A stretch of 64,000 nt of DNA from Paractinoplanes ferrugineus. GTDB lineage: Bacteria > Actinomycetota > Actinomycetes > Mycobacteriales > Micromonosporaceae. Positions 17,841 through 26,517 of this stretch are shown one piece after another. The notes under the pieces are model-generated. The model was given only the letters and a program-made list of their open reading frames with translations, had not been told where the DNA came from and made no database searches. Every line of letters starts with the position of its first letter. Position 1 is the first letter of the stretch. The translations under genes and the position numbers were made by a program. Location of the stretch: positions 1-64,000 of the forward strand of contig NZ_BOMM01000009.1 of assembly GCF_016862195.1 (NCBI RefSeq). Direction: 5' to 3'.

Positions 17841-18641
17841 ATGGCCGAGCCCGAGCGCCGACGCCGCCGCGTGCGTCCCCCTTCGTCGTCCCGCACGGCG
17901 TCCGCCTTCGCGCCCACGGACGACACACCCCCCGAGCCGCCCGCGGGAAGCGCGTCGACAACCCCGGTAGCCGACCCGGACCCCGACGCCCCAGCCCTGG
18001 ACGACCCAGGCCTCGACACCGCCGCCGCCCGGGACGCCTCGGCCGCCCCCAGCGGCCCGGCCGCTGGGGGTGAGCGCCCGGGGGCGCCCAGCACGGGTGA
18101 GCGTCCAGGCCCGCCCACCGCGGGTGAGCGCCCAGGCACTCCCGCCCGGGGTGAGCGACCCGGCACGGCCGGCACGGGTGAGCGGCCCGGCATGGCCGGC
18201 GCGGGTGAGCGGCCCGGCACGGCCGGCGCGGGTGAGCGACCGGGCCCGCGTAGTGCGGGGGAGCTTCCGGGGCCGGTCGGCGTGGGGGGAAGCGCGGGCG
18301 CGCCGGGCGCGGGTGAACGCGCTGGACTGCCGGGCGCGGGGGAACGGCCGGGTGCGGGGGTGCGGGCGGAGGTGCCGGAGCGGTCGCGACCGGGCTACCC
18401 CAGGCGGCCGGGAGCGGGGCCGGGCGGCGGCGGGGCCGGGCCGGGCGGCGACGAGCGGGAGAACGAGCGAGGGCTGCGCGGGCTGGTGGGGTCAGGATCG
18501 TCGCAGGTCAGTGTGGGGGCGGCGCTGCGGGCTCGGGACGCGGCGCGGATCACCGACGCGCATCTGGACGACGCTGACCGCAATCTGGTGATTGTGCGCC
18601 GCAACTGGGTGCCCCGGGAGGACCTTCCCCGGAACCGCTAG
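17841..18641 (+). CDS. disordered protein with nonapeptide repeats, unknown function
   Basis: 266 residues, almost entirely low complexity: basic N terminus ([16 protein letters not shown]), an acidic Pro/Ala segment, then eleven 9-residue repeats of GERPGxxxx (residues about 77-175), a Gly/Pro/Arg stretch, and a more ordered C terminus (GSSQVSVGAALRARDAARITDAHLDDADRNLVIVRRNWVPR). The C-terminal 45 residues look like the conserved part. It follows the Eis gene by 29 nt. Its stop codon TAG spans the left junction of the IS element, so the protein appears unharmed. Confidence 0.75.
   Translation: MAEPERRRRRVRPPSSSRTASAFAPTDDTPPEPPAGSASTTPVADPDPDAPALDDPGLDTAAARDASAAPSGPAAGGERPGAPSTGERPGPPTAGERPGTPARGERPGTAGTGERPGMAGAGERPGTAGAGERPGPRSAGELPGPVGVGGSAGAPGAGERAGLPGAGERPGAGVRAEVPERSRPGYPRRPGAGPGGGGAGPGGDERENERGLRGLVGSGSSQVSVGAALRARDAARITDAHLDDADRNLVIVRRNWVPREDLPRNR
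18069..18365 (+). repeat. eleven 27-bp tandem repeats (GERPG nonapeptide)
   Basis: In-frame 27-bp units beginning GGTGAGCG and encoding GERPG plus four variable residues. The first seven units are well conserved; units 8-10 are decayed (GELPG, GGSAG, GERAG). Confidence 0.85.
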
Positions 18642-19643
18642 GGCGCGTCTCGAAGTAGGTGTGTCGGTCATCGATAGACGAAGAGGTCTCCGGTAGAGGG
18701 TTCATCGACGAAGAAGAACCTGAATACCGGAGACCTCGTGGCCACCTTAGCGGTGACGAGGCGGTTCGATCTGACCGACGCGCAGTGGGCGCTGCTGGTG
18801 GCGTTGCTGCCTGCGCCGAAGCGGTCAGGACGGCCGTCGCGATGGACGAAACGACAGTTGATTGATGGGATTCGCTGGCGAGTACGCACGGGCGCGCCGT
18901 GGCGGGACGTGCCGGATTGTTACGGCTCGTGGCAGGCGGTCTATGCGCTGTTCCGGCGCTGGCAGCGTGCCGGGATATGGGCGCAGATCGTGATCGGGTT
19001 GCAGGCCCGTGCGGATGCTGCCGGGGTGATCACCTGGGATGTCAGCGTGGACTCGACCATCGCCAGAGCTCACCAGCATGCGGCCGGCGCCCGGCGCGGT
19101 GTGCAGCGCGAGCCCGCCGGCGGTGTCCGACCCGAGCCGGCCGATCATGCACTGGGACGCTCGCGCGGTGGCTGGACCACGAAACTGCACCTGGCCTGCG
19201 AGCAAAGCGGTAGGCCGTTGTCGATGCTGCTGACCGCGGGCCACCGTGGTGACAGCCCTCAGTTCGCACCTGTACTGGCTGGCATCCGGGTGCCTCGTCT
19301 CGGGCCTGGCCGACCACGAGTGCGACCCGATCTGGTGTTGGCAGACCGGGCCTACACCTCTCGCGCGAACCGCAGCTACTTACGCCGGCGTGGGATCAGA
19401 GCTTGCATTCCGAGCAAGACCGACCAGGACGCCCACCGTTTGGCAAAGGGTTCCCGCGGCGGACGCCCACCCGCCTTCAACCCGCAGCTCTACCGGCAAC
19501 GCCACGCCGTCGAGTGCGGCATCAACCGCCTCAAACGTCACCGAGCCGTGGCCACCCGGTTCGACAAACTCGCCGTCCGCTACGAAGCCACCCTGCACAT
19601 CACCGCCATTAACGAGTGGCTACACGCACTTCGAGACGCGCCC
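18641..19643 (+). mobile_element. IS5-family insertion sequence, intact
   Basis: 1003-bp element with terminal inverted repeats: the left end GGGCGCGTCTCGAAGT (18641-18656) is matched exactly by the complement of the right end (19628-19643), and similarity continues for about five more bases. It is flanked by TA on both sides (18639-18640 and 19644-19645) inside a CTAG context, the target duplication expected of the IS427-like branch of IS5. One full-length transposase gene. It inserted exactly in the stop codon of the upstream repeat protein. Confidence 0.93.
18683..18737 (+). promoter_or_regulatory. RBS-sequestering inverted repeat in the IS leader
   Basis: Perfect 12-bp arms GAGGTCTCCGGT (18683-18694) and ACCGGAGACCTC (18726-18737), 31 nt apart. 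The second arm contains the Shine-Dalgarno GGAGA and ends directly at the transposase GTG. In a read-through transcript entering from the upstream gene, the ribosome site would be locked in a stem. IS10, IS50 and others use this device to prevent transposase synthesis from external transcripts. Confidence 0.65.
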
Positions 19644-19646
19644 TAG
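18738..19646 (+). CDS. IS5-family DDE transposase
   Basis: 302 residues. N-terminal DUF4096-type domain ([16 protein letters not shown] ... [16 protein letters not shown]) and a DDE_Tnp_1 catalytic core with Asp in WDVSVDSTI (about 104), Asp in [10 protein letters not shown] (about 206) and Glu in [14 protein letters not shown] (about 262). Many relatives in this branch need a programmed frameshift, but here the gene is a single open frame. The stop codon TAG lies outside the inverted repeat and is supplied by the duplicated target TA plus the next G. Confidence 0.95.
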   Translation: MATLAVTRRFDLTDAQWALLVALLPAPKRSGRPSRWTKRQLIDGIRWRVRTGAPWRDVPDCYGSWQAVYALFRRWQRAGIWAQIVIGLQARADAAGVITWDVSVDSTIARAHQHAAGARRGVQREPAGGVRPEPADHALGRSRGGWTTKLHLACEQSGRPLSMLLTAGHRGDSPQFAPVLAGIRVPRLGPGRPRVRPDLVLADRAYTSRANRSYLRRRGIRACIPSKTDQDAHRLAKGSRGGRPPAFNPQLYRQRHAVECGINRLKRHRAVATRFDKLAVRYEATLHITAINEWLHALRDAP

Positions 19647-19755
19647 CCGGGTCGAGCGGGGCGGCCGGTCTTGCCGAGGCCGGGCCGGAAGCCGGGTGGT
19701 GGGCTGGCCACGCACCCGGCCGGCCGTGCGCCACGGGGCCTGTGCAGCTCGTACG

Positions 19756-20226
19756 TCAAGAAGGAAGTTTGGGAAGTTCGCGGGTTTTTTCCCACTCGGT
19801 CATCTGGTCGATGCGGCGCGAGTGGCGCGGGTTGCCGGAGAACTGGGTGGCCAGGAACGTGTCGACGAAAGAGGTCGCCTCGTCGAGGGTGTGTTCGCGG
19901 GCGCCGATGCTGATCACGTTGGCGTCGTTGTGCTGGCGAGCCAGCTGGGCGATCTCAGCGCGCCAGACCAGGGCCGCGCGGACGCCGTCGACTTTGTTGG
20001 CGGCGATCGCCTCGCCGTTGCCGGAACCGCCGATGACGATGCCGAAACTTCCCTCGTCGGCGACCACCTTGGCGCCGGTGTTCAGGCAGAAGGCCGGATA
20101 GTCGTCCTCCGGGTCGTAGACGTGGGGTCCCACGTCTACGACGTCATGCCCTTGCTTGGCCAGGTGGTTGACGAGGTGCATCTTCAGTTCGTAACCGGCA
20201 TGGTCCGAACCCAGGTAGACACGCAT
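19756..20226 (-). CDS. rpiB: ribose-5-phosphate isomerase B
   Basis: 156 residues, full-length RpiB/LacA family. Conserved segments: MRVYLGSDHAGYELK at the N terminus, the catalytic-loop region GIVIGGSGNGEAIAANK, and NDANVISIGARE. The position often held by catalytic Cys in E. coli RpiB is Ser (GGSGNG), as in mycobacterial enzymes. It interconverts ribose-5-phosphate and ribulose-5-phosphate. It is convergent with the IS element and 55 nt downstream of the alpha/beta hydrolase gene on the same strand. Confidence 0.96.
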   Translation of the reverse strand: MRVYLGSDHAGYELKMHLVNHLAKQGHDVVDVGPHVYDPEDDYPAFCLNTGAKVVADEGSFGIVIGGSGNGEAIAANKVDGVRAALVWRAEIAQLARQHNDANVISIGAREHTLDEATSFVDTFLATQFSGNPRHSRRIDQMTEWEKTRELPKLPS

Positions 20227-20281
20227 ATCCGAAGTGTCGCAGAACCTCTTCCACTTTTGGCACGCAGGCGGCGGAGCCGCC

Positions 20282-21184
20282 TCAAAACAACAGGGCCGCG
20301 CGCAGCGAGAACGCGACTTGATCCGTCGCGGCCCGGGCGGCGTCGATCACCGCGAGCTTGCGGGCGAAGCCGTGGTTCATCCCCATGTAGCGCGTGTGCA
20401 CCACCGGGACACCGGCGGCGGCCAGGGCGTCCGCGTAGTCGGCGCCCTCGTCGCGGAGCACGTCGTACTCGGCCGTGATGATCAGCGTGGGTGGCATGCC
20501 GGCCAGGTCGGGGGTGGCGAAGATAGCCACGTCGGGGGTCAGGCGCAGCCTCGGGTCGGGGACGTAGGTCTCCCAGGCCAGTTTTATGGAGGCCCGGTCG
20601 AGGCCGTATTCGCCCAGCTCGGCGTAGGACTCGCCGGCGGTCATCGGATCGAGCGCCGGATAGATCAGGATTTGCTGGTCCAACGGGGTCGCGGCGTCGC
20701 GCTGGCGTCTCGCCGCGATGGTGGCCAGTTGGGCGCCCGCGCTGTCCCCGCCGATGGCCAGCCGAGTCGGGTCGACGCCCAGGTCGGCGTTCCGGGCGAA
20801 CTTCAGGACCGTCTCGACATCGTCCAGGGCGGCCGGGAAGACGTGTTCCGGGGCCAGGCGGTAGTCGACCGACAAGACGGAGACACCGGACCTGTCGGCG
20901 ATGCGTCGGCACATCCGGTCGACGGTCTCGATGCTTCCGTAACACCAGCCACCGCCGTGGAGGTAGACGAACAGCGGTGCATCGGGCTTCGCGGCATAAA
21001 GGCGGCCGGGCACCCCGTCCGCGTCCACGTCGACCACCACCGGCAACGGCAACGCCGGACCGCATTCGAGGTCGACCGCCTCCTCCATGGCCGCCCGGGT
21101 GGCCTCGAGCCGGGCGAGCGGGTCGAGGCCGGCCGCCGGCCGGCGGCGCAGCGCGCCCGCCGCCGTCACCTGAGGATGGAGCAT
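20282..21184 (-). CDS. alpha/beta hydrolase, HSL-type esterase
   Basis: 300 residues. Hormone-sensitive-lipase family: oxyanion motif FVYLHGGGWCYGS, nucleophile elbow IGGDSAGAQLA, later Asp in ITAEYDVLRDEG and His in MGMNHGFARK. Cytosolic, no signal peptide; it hydrolyses short acyl esters, natural substrate unknown. The chosen ATG overlaps the stop of the DUF1015 gene by ATGA, so the two are translationally coupled; upstream in-frame sequence is Arg-rich noise from the overlapping gene. Confidence 0.92.
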   Translation of the reverse strand: MLHPQVTAAGALRRRPAAGLDPLARLEATRAAMEEAVDLECGPALPLPVVVDVDADGVPGRLYAAKPDAPLFVYLHGGGWCYGSIETVDRMCRRIADRSGVSVLSVDYRLAPEHVFPAALDDVETVLKFARNADLGVDPTRLAIGGDSAGAQLATIAARRQRDAATPLDQQILIYPALDPMTAGESYAELGEYGLDRASIKLAWETYVPDPRLRLTPDVAIFATPDLAGMPPTLIITAEYDVLRDEGADYADALAAAGVPVVHTRYMGMNHGFARKLAVIDAARAATDQVAFSLRAALLF

Positions 21185-22380
21185 CAGTCGAGCTGGGCCA
21201 GGACGAGGCCGCCGCGGGCCTTCGGCGTGAACCAGGTGCTCTTGCGGGGCAGCTTCTGCCGCTCGAGGTTGACCGACACGAAGTCGTCGACCGTGACCGG
21301 CGCGATCACCACGGCCAGCTCGGCGCGACCCGCGTCGACCTCGCCGCGCAGCCAATCGGACGAGTAGTCCCCGCCGATGTAGGAGATCCGCTTGTCGCCC
21401 GGGTCGAGTCCGAGCACGTCGCCGAGCAGTTCCCGCTCGACGAGCGCGTGGTCCAGGTTTTCCACCTCCGGCCGATCATGATCGGCCGGCAGGGCCACCG
21501 CGAACGTGCGGCCGTCCAGGTAGATCTCGACCATGCCCTTGGCCGGGGACCCGAGCGTCGGCCGCTCGGTCAGCTCGGCGCCGCTGGCGCGCAGCCGGGT
21601 CAGGAAGTCGTCGGGCTGCATCGGCAGCTCGCTCACCAGCCGGTTGTAGGGCTGGATGGCAACCGAGGCCGGGGTGGTGATCACGGCCAGGAAGCGGGGA
21701 AGTTGCCCGGTCTGGGCGGCCAGGCTGCGGTGGTTGCCGTCGGCCACCACCAGTTCGCCACCCCCGGCGAGCGCGGTGAGCTCGTCCTGGAGCGGTCCCG
21801 GGCCGATCGGCCAGATGGCGTGGGTGCGTCCGGTCTGGTCGGTGTCGGTCGCGGCGGGCTCGCCCGCCGCCTCGGTGGCCGCCGCCAGGGCGGCGTGCAG
21901 TTCGTCACCCTTGGCGGTCTGCAGCAGGAGTACGGGTGAGAGAAGCGTGCTCAGGGCACCGGCCAGGGCGACCCGTTCACGGACCTTCTCGATGAAGACC
22001 TCTTCGTTCCGGATGACCAACCCGGCCTCGTCGGCGCTGGCGGAGATCTGGTCGGTGTCGACCATGCTCCACAGGCCGTAGGCGGCCGGCTCGCCCGGTG
22101 CGGTGATCCGGTAGAGCACCACGACCTGCTCGGCCGGGACATAACCGCCCTCGGCCCGCTCCAGCGCGAGCCGGGCGACCGCCTCGGGCAGCGCGGCGGT
22201 GAAGGACTTGCCCAGGCTGTCCGGCGCCAGGTGCGGCATCTCGACGGCGAGAGCGCTGTGCGGGTTGGCGGTGATGATGGCGGTGATCTCGGCGTCGTCG
22301 GCGAACTCGTCGTAGTTCTGCGCGCCGGTTTCGCCGGTGGTGAGCCAGGCCCGGCTGATCGAATGCACGACCGTCGTCAT
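21184..22380 (-). CDS. DUF1015 family protein
   Basis: 398 residues. Matches the DUF1015 pattern: an early ANPHSALAVEMPHLAP segment and, centrally, VADGNHRSLAA, the most conserved block of the family, followed by FLAVITTP. Related DUF1015/SerK proteins phosphorylate free serine with ADP or ATP, but that activity is not established for this branch. The ATG at 22380 was preferred to an in-frame TTG three codons upstream. It is first in a pair with the HSL-type hydrolase. Confidence 0.85.
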   Translation of the reverse strand: MTTVVHSISRAWLTTGETGAQNYDEFADDAEITAIITANPHSALAVEMPHLAPDSLGKSFTAALPEAVARLALERAEGGYVPAEQVVVLYRITAPGEPAAYGLWSMVDTDQISASADEAGLVIRNEEVFIEKVRERVALAGALSTLLSPVLLLQTAKGDELHAALAAATEAAGEPAATDTDQTGRTHAIWPIGPGPLQDELTALAGGGELVVADGNHRSLAAQTGQLPRFLAVITTPASVAIQPYNRLVSELPMQPDDFLTRLRASGAELTERPTLGSPAKGMVEIYLDGRTFAVALPADHDRPEVENLDHALVERELLGDVLGLDPGDKRISYIGGDYSSDWLRGEVDAGRAELAVVIAPVTVDDFVSVNLERQKLPRKSTWFTPKARGGLVLAQLD

Positions 22381-22390
22381 GGGCCGCAAC

Positions 22391-22603
22391 CTACCGGGTC
22401 GGGCGTCGATGCCGCGTCCCCGGCATGTTCCCGCGTGACCTGGCTAACTGTGCTTTTCGCCACGCCCCCACGGGGCGCTCGACGGGCGTCGCCGAGACAC
22501 TCACCGGAGGCGCCACCATCGCTGCCAGCTCGGGGGCCAGATCGGCCCAGTCCCCGCGGTGGACCGCGAAAGTCGACGACGCGGCCGTCTCCGTATCGGA
22601 CAT
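22391..22603 (-). CDS. possible small protein upstream of DUF1015 gene
   Basis: 70 residues beginning MSDTETAASSTFAVHRGDW and ending basic (RSRGNMPGTRHRRPTR). Support: a strong GGAGG ribosome site 7 nt before the ATG and a position 10 nt ahead of the DUF1015 start on the same strand. Against: no recognised domain and a low-complexity tail. The tail may be an extension by chance or the gene may be a remnant. Confidence 0.4.
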   Translation of the reverse strand: MSDTETAASSTFAVHRGDWADLAPELAAMVAPPVSVSATPVERPVGAWRKAQLARSRGNMPGTRHRRPTR

Positions 22604-22772
22604 CTGTCTGCCTCCGGTCGTTCAGTTGATGTCTGCTACCCCCATCCAACGACCGGTAGTCCGTGCGGGTGGTGCGTTTCCCGCAGAACCGTGCACTCCG
22701 GGTGCGCCTTCACCCGGGTCCTCCGCATAGTCTGGCGATGAAAAGCTCGATGCGCTCTTAAGGAGAGTGGCT

Positions 22773-25334
22773 GTGGCCGGAGTTCGAAACTTGACCCAGG
22801 TGGAGGCCGCCGATCGCGCACGCCTGCTCGAGGTGACCGGATACGACATCACGTTGGATCTCACCGACGGGCATGGCAATCCGGGCGACGGCACCTTCCG
22901 CTCCACCACGGTCGTCACCTTCCGGTGCGTCGAGCCGGGCGCGGACACCTTCATCGAGACGGCGGCGCAGTCGGTGCGCTCGGCGACGCTCAACGGCACG
23001 CCGCTCGACCTGGCCGGCTTCTCCGCCGAGCGGGGCCTGGCCCTGCGCGGTCTGGCCGCGGAGAACGAGCTGGTGGTCGACGCCGACTTCGCCTTCTCGG
23101 CGAGCGGGCAGGGTCTGCAGCGCAGTCCCGACCCGGTCGACAAGGAGATCTACCTCTACAGCCAGTTCGAGACGGCCGACGCGCAGCGGGTGTTCGCCTG
23201 CTTCGACCAGCCCGACCTGAAGAGCGAGTTCACCTGGCACGTGACCGTCCCGAAGCACTGGAAGGCCATCTCCAACATGCCGGTGGCCTCGGTCGACGAG
23301 GCCGGCCCGGGGGCCAAGACGGTGAACTTCACGCCGTCGGAGCGGATGAGCACCTACATCACCGCGATCTGCGCCGGGCCCTACCACGAGGTGCGGTTCA
23401 CCCACGACGGCATCGACATGGGTTACTTCTGCCGCGCCTCGATGGCCCGCTATCTCGACGCCGACGACCTGCACCTGGTCACCAAGCAGGGCTTCGACTT
23501 CTTCCAGGAGCAGTTCGGGGTGCGCTACCCGCTGCCGAAGTACGACCAGCTGTGGGTGCCCGACTTCAACGCGGGCGCGATGGAGAACTTCGGCTGCGTC
23601 ACCCACGCCGAGGCGCACTACCTGTTCCGCTCGCAGGTCACCGACTTCGAGTACGAGCAGCGGGCCAACACGATCCTGCACGAGCTCGCCCACATGTGGT
23701 TCGGCGACCTGGTAACCATGCGCTGGTGGAACGACCTGTGGCTGAACGAGTCGTTCGCCGAGTGGGCCAGCCACTGGTGCAACTCGGAGGCCACCCGCTT
23801 CACCGACGCCTGGACCACGTTCCTGTCGGTCCGCAAGAGCTGGGGCTACCGCCAGGACCAGCTGTCGTCGACGCACCCGGTCTACTGCGAGATGCCCGAC
23901 CTGGAGGCCGTGGAGGTCAATTTCGACGGCATCACGTACGCCAAGGGCGCCGGCGTCATCAAGCAGCTCGTCGCCTACGTGGGGCAGGACGCGTTCCTGA
24001 CCGGTCTGCGCGCCTACTTCGGCAAGCACGCCTGGGGCAACGCCACCTTCGACGACCTGCTCACCGAGCTGGAGGCGGCCTCCGGCCGGGAGCTGCGCAA
24101 GTTCGCCGCCCAGTGGCTGGAGACCGCCCAGGTCAACACGTTGCGCCCGCTCGTCTCGCTGGCCGCGGACGGCACCTATGCGAGCGTCGTGGTGCAGCAG
24201 GAGGCGCCCGCCGACTACCCGACCCTGCGCACCCACCGGATCGGCGTCGGCCTCTACGACCTGAGCGGCGACCGGCTGATCCGCCGCGACCTGCTCGAGT
24301 TGGACGTCTCCGGCGAGCACACCGAGATCCCGGCGCTGAAGGGCGTGCGCGCGGCCGACGTGCTGCTGCTCAACGACGACGACCTGTCGTACACCAAGCT
24401 GCGCCTGGACGAGCGGTCGATGGCCGCGGTGGTCCACCACATCGGCGGCATCGACTCCTCGCTCGCCCGCGCGCTGGTCTGGAACGCGGCGTGGGACATG
24501 CTGCGCGACGCCGAGCTGGCCGCCCGCGACTACGTCACGCTGGTCTGCTCCGGCCTGCCCCTGGAGACCGACATCAACCTGACCACCTGGACGTTCCGGC
24601 AGGCCGCCAGCGCCGTCTCGCAATACGCCGACCCGGCCTGGCAGGCGCAGGGCTGGGCGGCGCTGGCCGAGCTGTCCCGCACCGCGCTGGCCGCCGCCGA
24701 ACCCGGCAGCGGCTGGCAGCTGAGCTGGGCCCGGTCGTTCGTGTCGGCCGCTCGCACCCCGGCCGAGCAGGCCGTGCTGCGTGGCTGGCTCGCCGGTGAG
24801 GGCGTGCCCGAGGGCCTGGTCGTCGACACCGAGCTGCGCTGGACCCTGTTGCAGTCGCTTTCCGCGCTCGGCGCCGCGTCGCTCGACGAGATCGAGGACG
24901 AGCTGGCCGGCGACCGCACCGCGAGCGGTGAGCGGGAGGCGGCGATCGCCCGGGCGCTGGTGCCGACCGCGGAGAGCAAGGCGGCGGTGTGGGCCCAGCT
25001 GACCGGCGAGGCGGACATCCCGAACTGGCTCAACCGGTCGCTGCTGTCCGGCTTCCACAGCGTCAAGCAGGTCGAGTTGACCGCGCCGTACGCGAAGAAG
25101 TTCTTCGACGTGGTGGCCGACGTGTGGGCCCGGTCCGACTCGGAGCCGGCCCAGGAGTTCGTGATGATGGGCTATCCGTACCTTCAGGTCAGCGAGGAGA
25201 CCATCGCGCTGACCGACACGTGGCTGGCCCGCGACGGTCAGCCGGCGTCGCTGCGCCGGCTGGTCGCCGAGGGCCGGGACGGCGTGCTGCGGGCGTTGAA
25301 GGCCCGCGCCCGCGACACCGCGGCGGCCGGCTGA
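22773..25334 (+). CDS. pepN: aminopeptidase N (M1 family)
   Basis: 853 residues. Exopeptidase motif GAMENFG, zinc motif HELAHMW plus NESFAEW (HExxH-18-E), and the Tyr stabiliser region downstream; an ERAP1-like helical C-terminal domain fills the last 350 residues. Cytosolic zinc aminopeptidase releasing N-terminal residues from peptides, the final step after Clp/proteasome digestion. GTG at 22773 chosen since AAGGAG lies 8 nt before it; GTG at 22767 is too close. It ends 1 nt from the convergent Uma2 gene. Confidence 0.97.
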   Translation: MAGVRNLTQVEAADRARLLEVTGYDITLDLTDGHGNPGDGTFRSTTVVTFRCVEPGADTFIETAAQSVRSATLNGTPLDLAGFSAERGLALRGLAAENELVVDADFAFSASGQGLQRSPDPVDKEIYLYSQFETADAQRVFACFDQPDLKSEFTWHVTVPKHWKAISNMPVASVDEAGPGAKTVNFTPSERMSTYITAICAGPYHEVRFTHDGIDMGYFCRASMARYLDADDLHLVTKQGFDFFQEQFGVRYPLPKYDQLWVPDFNAGAMENFGCVTHAEAHYLFRSQVTDFEYEQRANTILHELAHMWFGDLVTMRWWNDLWLNESFAEWASHWCNSEATRFTDAWTTFLSVRKSWGYRQDQLSSTHPVYCEMPDLEAVEVNFDGITYAKGAGVIKQLVAYVGQDAFLTGLRAYFGKHAWGNATFDDLLTELEAASGRELRKFAAQWLETAQVNTLRPLVSLAADGTYASVVVQQEAPADYPTLRTHRIGVGLYDLSGDRLIRRDLLELDVSGEHTEIPALKGVRAADVLLLNDDDLSYTKLRLDERSMAAVVHHIGGIDSSLARALVWNAAWDMLRDAELAARDYVTLVCSGLPLETDINLTTWTFRQAASAVSQYADPAWQAQGWAALAELSRTALAAAEPGSGWQLSWARSFVSAARTPAEQAVLRGWLAGEGVPEGLVVDTELRWTLLQSLSALGAASLDEIEDELAGDRTASGEREAAIARALVPTAESKAAVWAQLTGEADIPNWLNRSLLSGFHSVKQVELTAPYAKKFFDVVADVWARSDSEPAQEFVMMGYPYLQVSEETIALTDTWLARDGQPASLRRLVAEGRDGVLRALKARARDTAAAG

Positions 25335-25335
25335 G

Positions 25336-25902
25336 TCAGGCCCAGGCCGCCGGGGCCAGATGAATCGGGAAGGGGGCGTCGAGCTTTACCGGCTCGGCGC
25401 CCTCGATGCTGTTGTCGCTGCGGTAACGCGTGCCACCGAGGATGTACGAGCGCAGGACCGGGGTGCCATGGCCGGGCTCGATCCGCCAGAACGCGTGGAT
25501 GCCGCCCTCCGCGTACAACGATGGCTTGAGGATGCGGTCGTAGCGCCGGGTCGCGCCGGACTCCACCTCGACGACGAGCGCCACGTCGGCCGGGTCGCTC
25601 CAGATCGAGCCGGACGAGCGGGGCCGCAGCACCGTGACGTCGGGCACCAGATTGCTGTTGCCGATCTGCACGCCCAGCCGGCCGCACACCCACCAGCCGG
25701 GCGGAGCCGCCGCGCGCAGGGTGCTCACGACGGCGCGGACGATCGCCTCGTGCTCCTCCGACGGCGGGGGTGTCGCGTGCAGACAGCCGTCGACGATCTC
25801 GTAGCGGTGTCCGTCCTGCGGGAACAGGTGCAGATCAGGCTCGGTCCAGAGGCCGTCGGGGGCACTCCAGCGGACCGGCGGACTAGCGGCCTGCGTCGTC
25901 AT
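25336..25902 (-). CDS. Uma2-family putative nuclease
   Basis: 188 residues. Restriction-endonuclease-like (DUF820/Uma2) fold with PDVTVLRPRSS and VALVVEVESGATRRYDRILKPSLYAEGGIHAFWRIE, giving the PD-(D/E)xK-like acidic pair. These genes are numerous in actinobacteria and their biological role is unknown. ATG chosen with GGAGG 4 nt upstream. Convergent with pepN. Confidence 0.88.
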   Translation of the reverse strand: MTTQAASPPVRWSAPDGLWTEPDLHLFPQDGHRYEIVDGCLHATPPPSEEHEAIVRAVVSTLRAAAPPGWWVCGRLGVQIGNSNLVPDVTVLRPRSSGSIWSDPADVALVVEVESGATRRYDRILKPSLYAEGGIHAFWRIEPGHGTPVLRSYILGGTRYRSDNSIEGAEPVKLDAPFPIHLAPAAWA

Positions 25903-25993
25903 CACACCTCCGTCGTTGGGGTGTACGCGGAGTGCAATCCTACTAACAGCCGGTTGTTACCGCTGGCTTTCCGAGTGATCTGGCACATACGAG

Positions 25994-26018
25994 AAGGCCC
26001 CGGGATTCCCGGGGCCTT
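25994..26018 (-). terminator. terminator after the DUF5130 gene
   Basis: AAGGCCCCGGG (25994-26004) pairs perfectly with CCCGGGGCCTT (26008-26018), loop ATT, 13 nt beyond the DUF5130 stop. On the opposite strand it ends in TTTC, so it may work in both directions. Confidence 0.75.
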
Positions 26019-26031
26019 TCGACGAGGCCGG

Positions 26032-26517
26032 TCAGTGCCGGCCGGCGTGCGAGGCCAGCTGGTCGATGCCGGAGAGCACTCCCCCGGCCAGGTCACCGCC
26101 CGCGAAGGCGGCCGCCATCGAGAGGCCGGCCAGCTTGGCGTCCCGGTCGGAGATGCGCTTACGCGCGTCCTTACCGGTGACGATCTCCAGTCGGCGCTGG
26201 TTGGGCGAAACCGCGATCAGGACGGCGCGCTCGGCACCGTCGATCTGCTTGTGCAGGCTCTCCGCGAATTCGCGGGTGGGCGTCTCGAACTCGCCGATGT
26301 AGACGCTGAACGTCAGGCCGCTCTGCTTGTCGGCCAGGCGCAGGGCCTCGTCGAGGCGCAGGAGCTGCCGGACCGTGAACGGGCCGTCGGCGAGCTGGTC
26401 GCCGCCGGCGGGGCCGGTCAGCTCGGGCGCGGCCGACAGCGTGGGGCCGCCCGGCTTCTCCAGCGCGGTGCTGCCCTGCGGCGAACCCTGCTCGGCCTGA
26501 ATGTCACCAACTGTCAC
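26032..26517 (-). CDS. DUF5130 family protein (TPM-like)
   Basis: 161 residues. Central domain FTVRQLLRLDEALRLADKQSGLTFSVYIGEF ... AVLIAVSPNQRRLEIVTGKDARKRISDRDAKLAGLSMAAAF resembles TPM-domain-like proteins. No signal peptide or TM helix apart from a mildly hydrophobic C-terminal stretch. GTG start chosen because AGGAGG is 5 nt upstream. It overlaps the upstream membrane-protein gene by 14 nt, suggesting coupled translation. Confidence 0.85.
   Translation of the reverse strand: MTVGDIQAEQGSPQGSTALEKPGGPTLSAAPELTGPAGGDQLADGPFTVRQLLRLDEALRLADKQSGLTFSVYIGEFETPTREFAESLHKQIDGAERAVLIAVSPNQRRLEIVTGKDARKRISDRDAKLAGLSMAAAFAGGDLAGGVLSGIDQLASHAGRH

Noticed and set aside
18069-18365. CRISPR-like array
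   Set aside because: Repeats are contiguous 27-bp coding units without spacers; a protein repeat, not CRISPR.
22758-25058. 766-residue frame opposite pepN
   Set aside because: Exact antisense shadow of aminopeptidase N, with no domain of its own.
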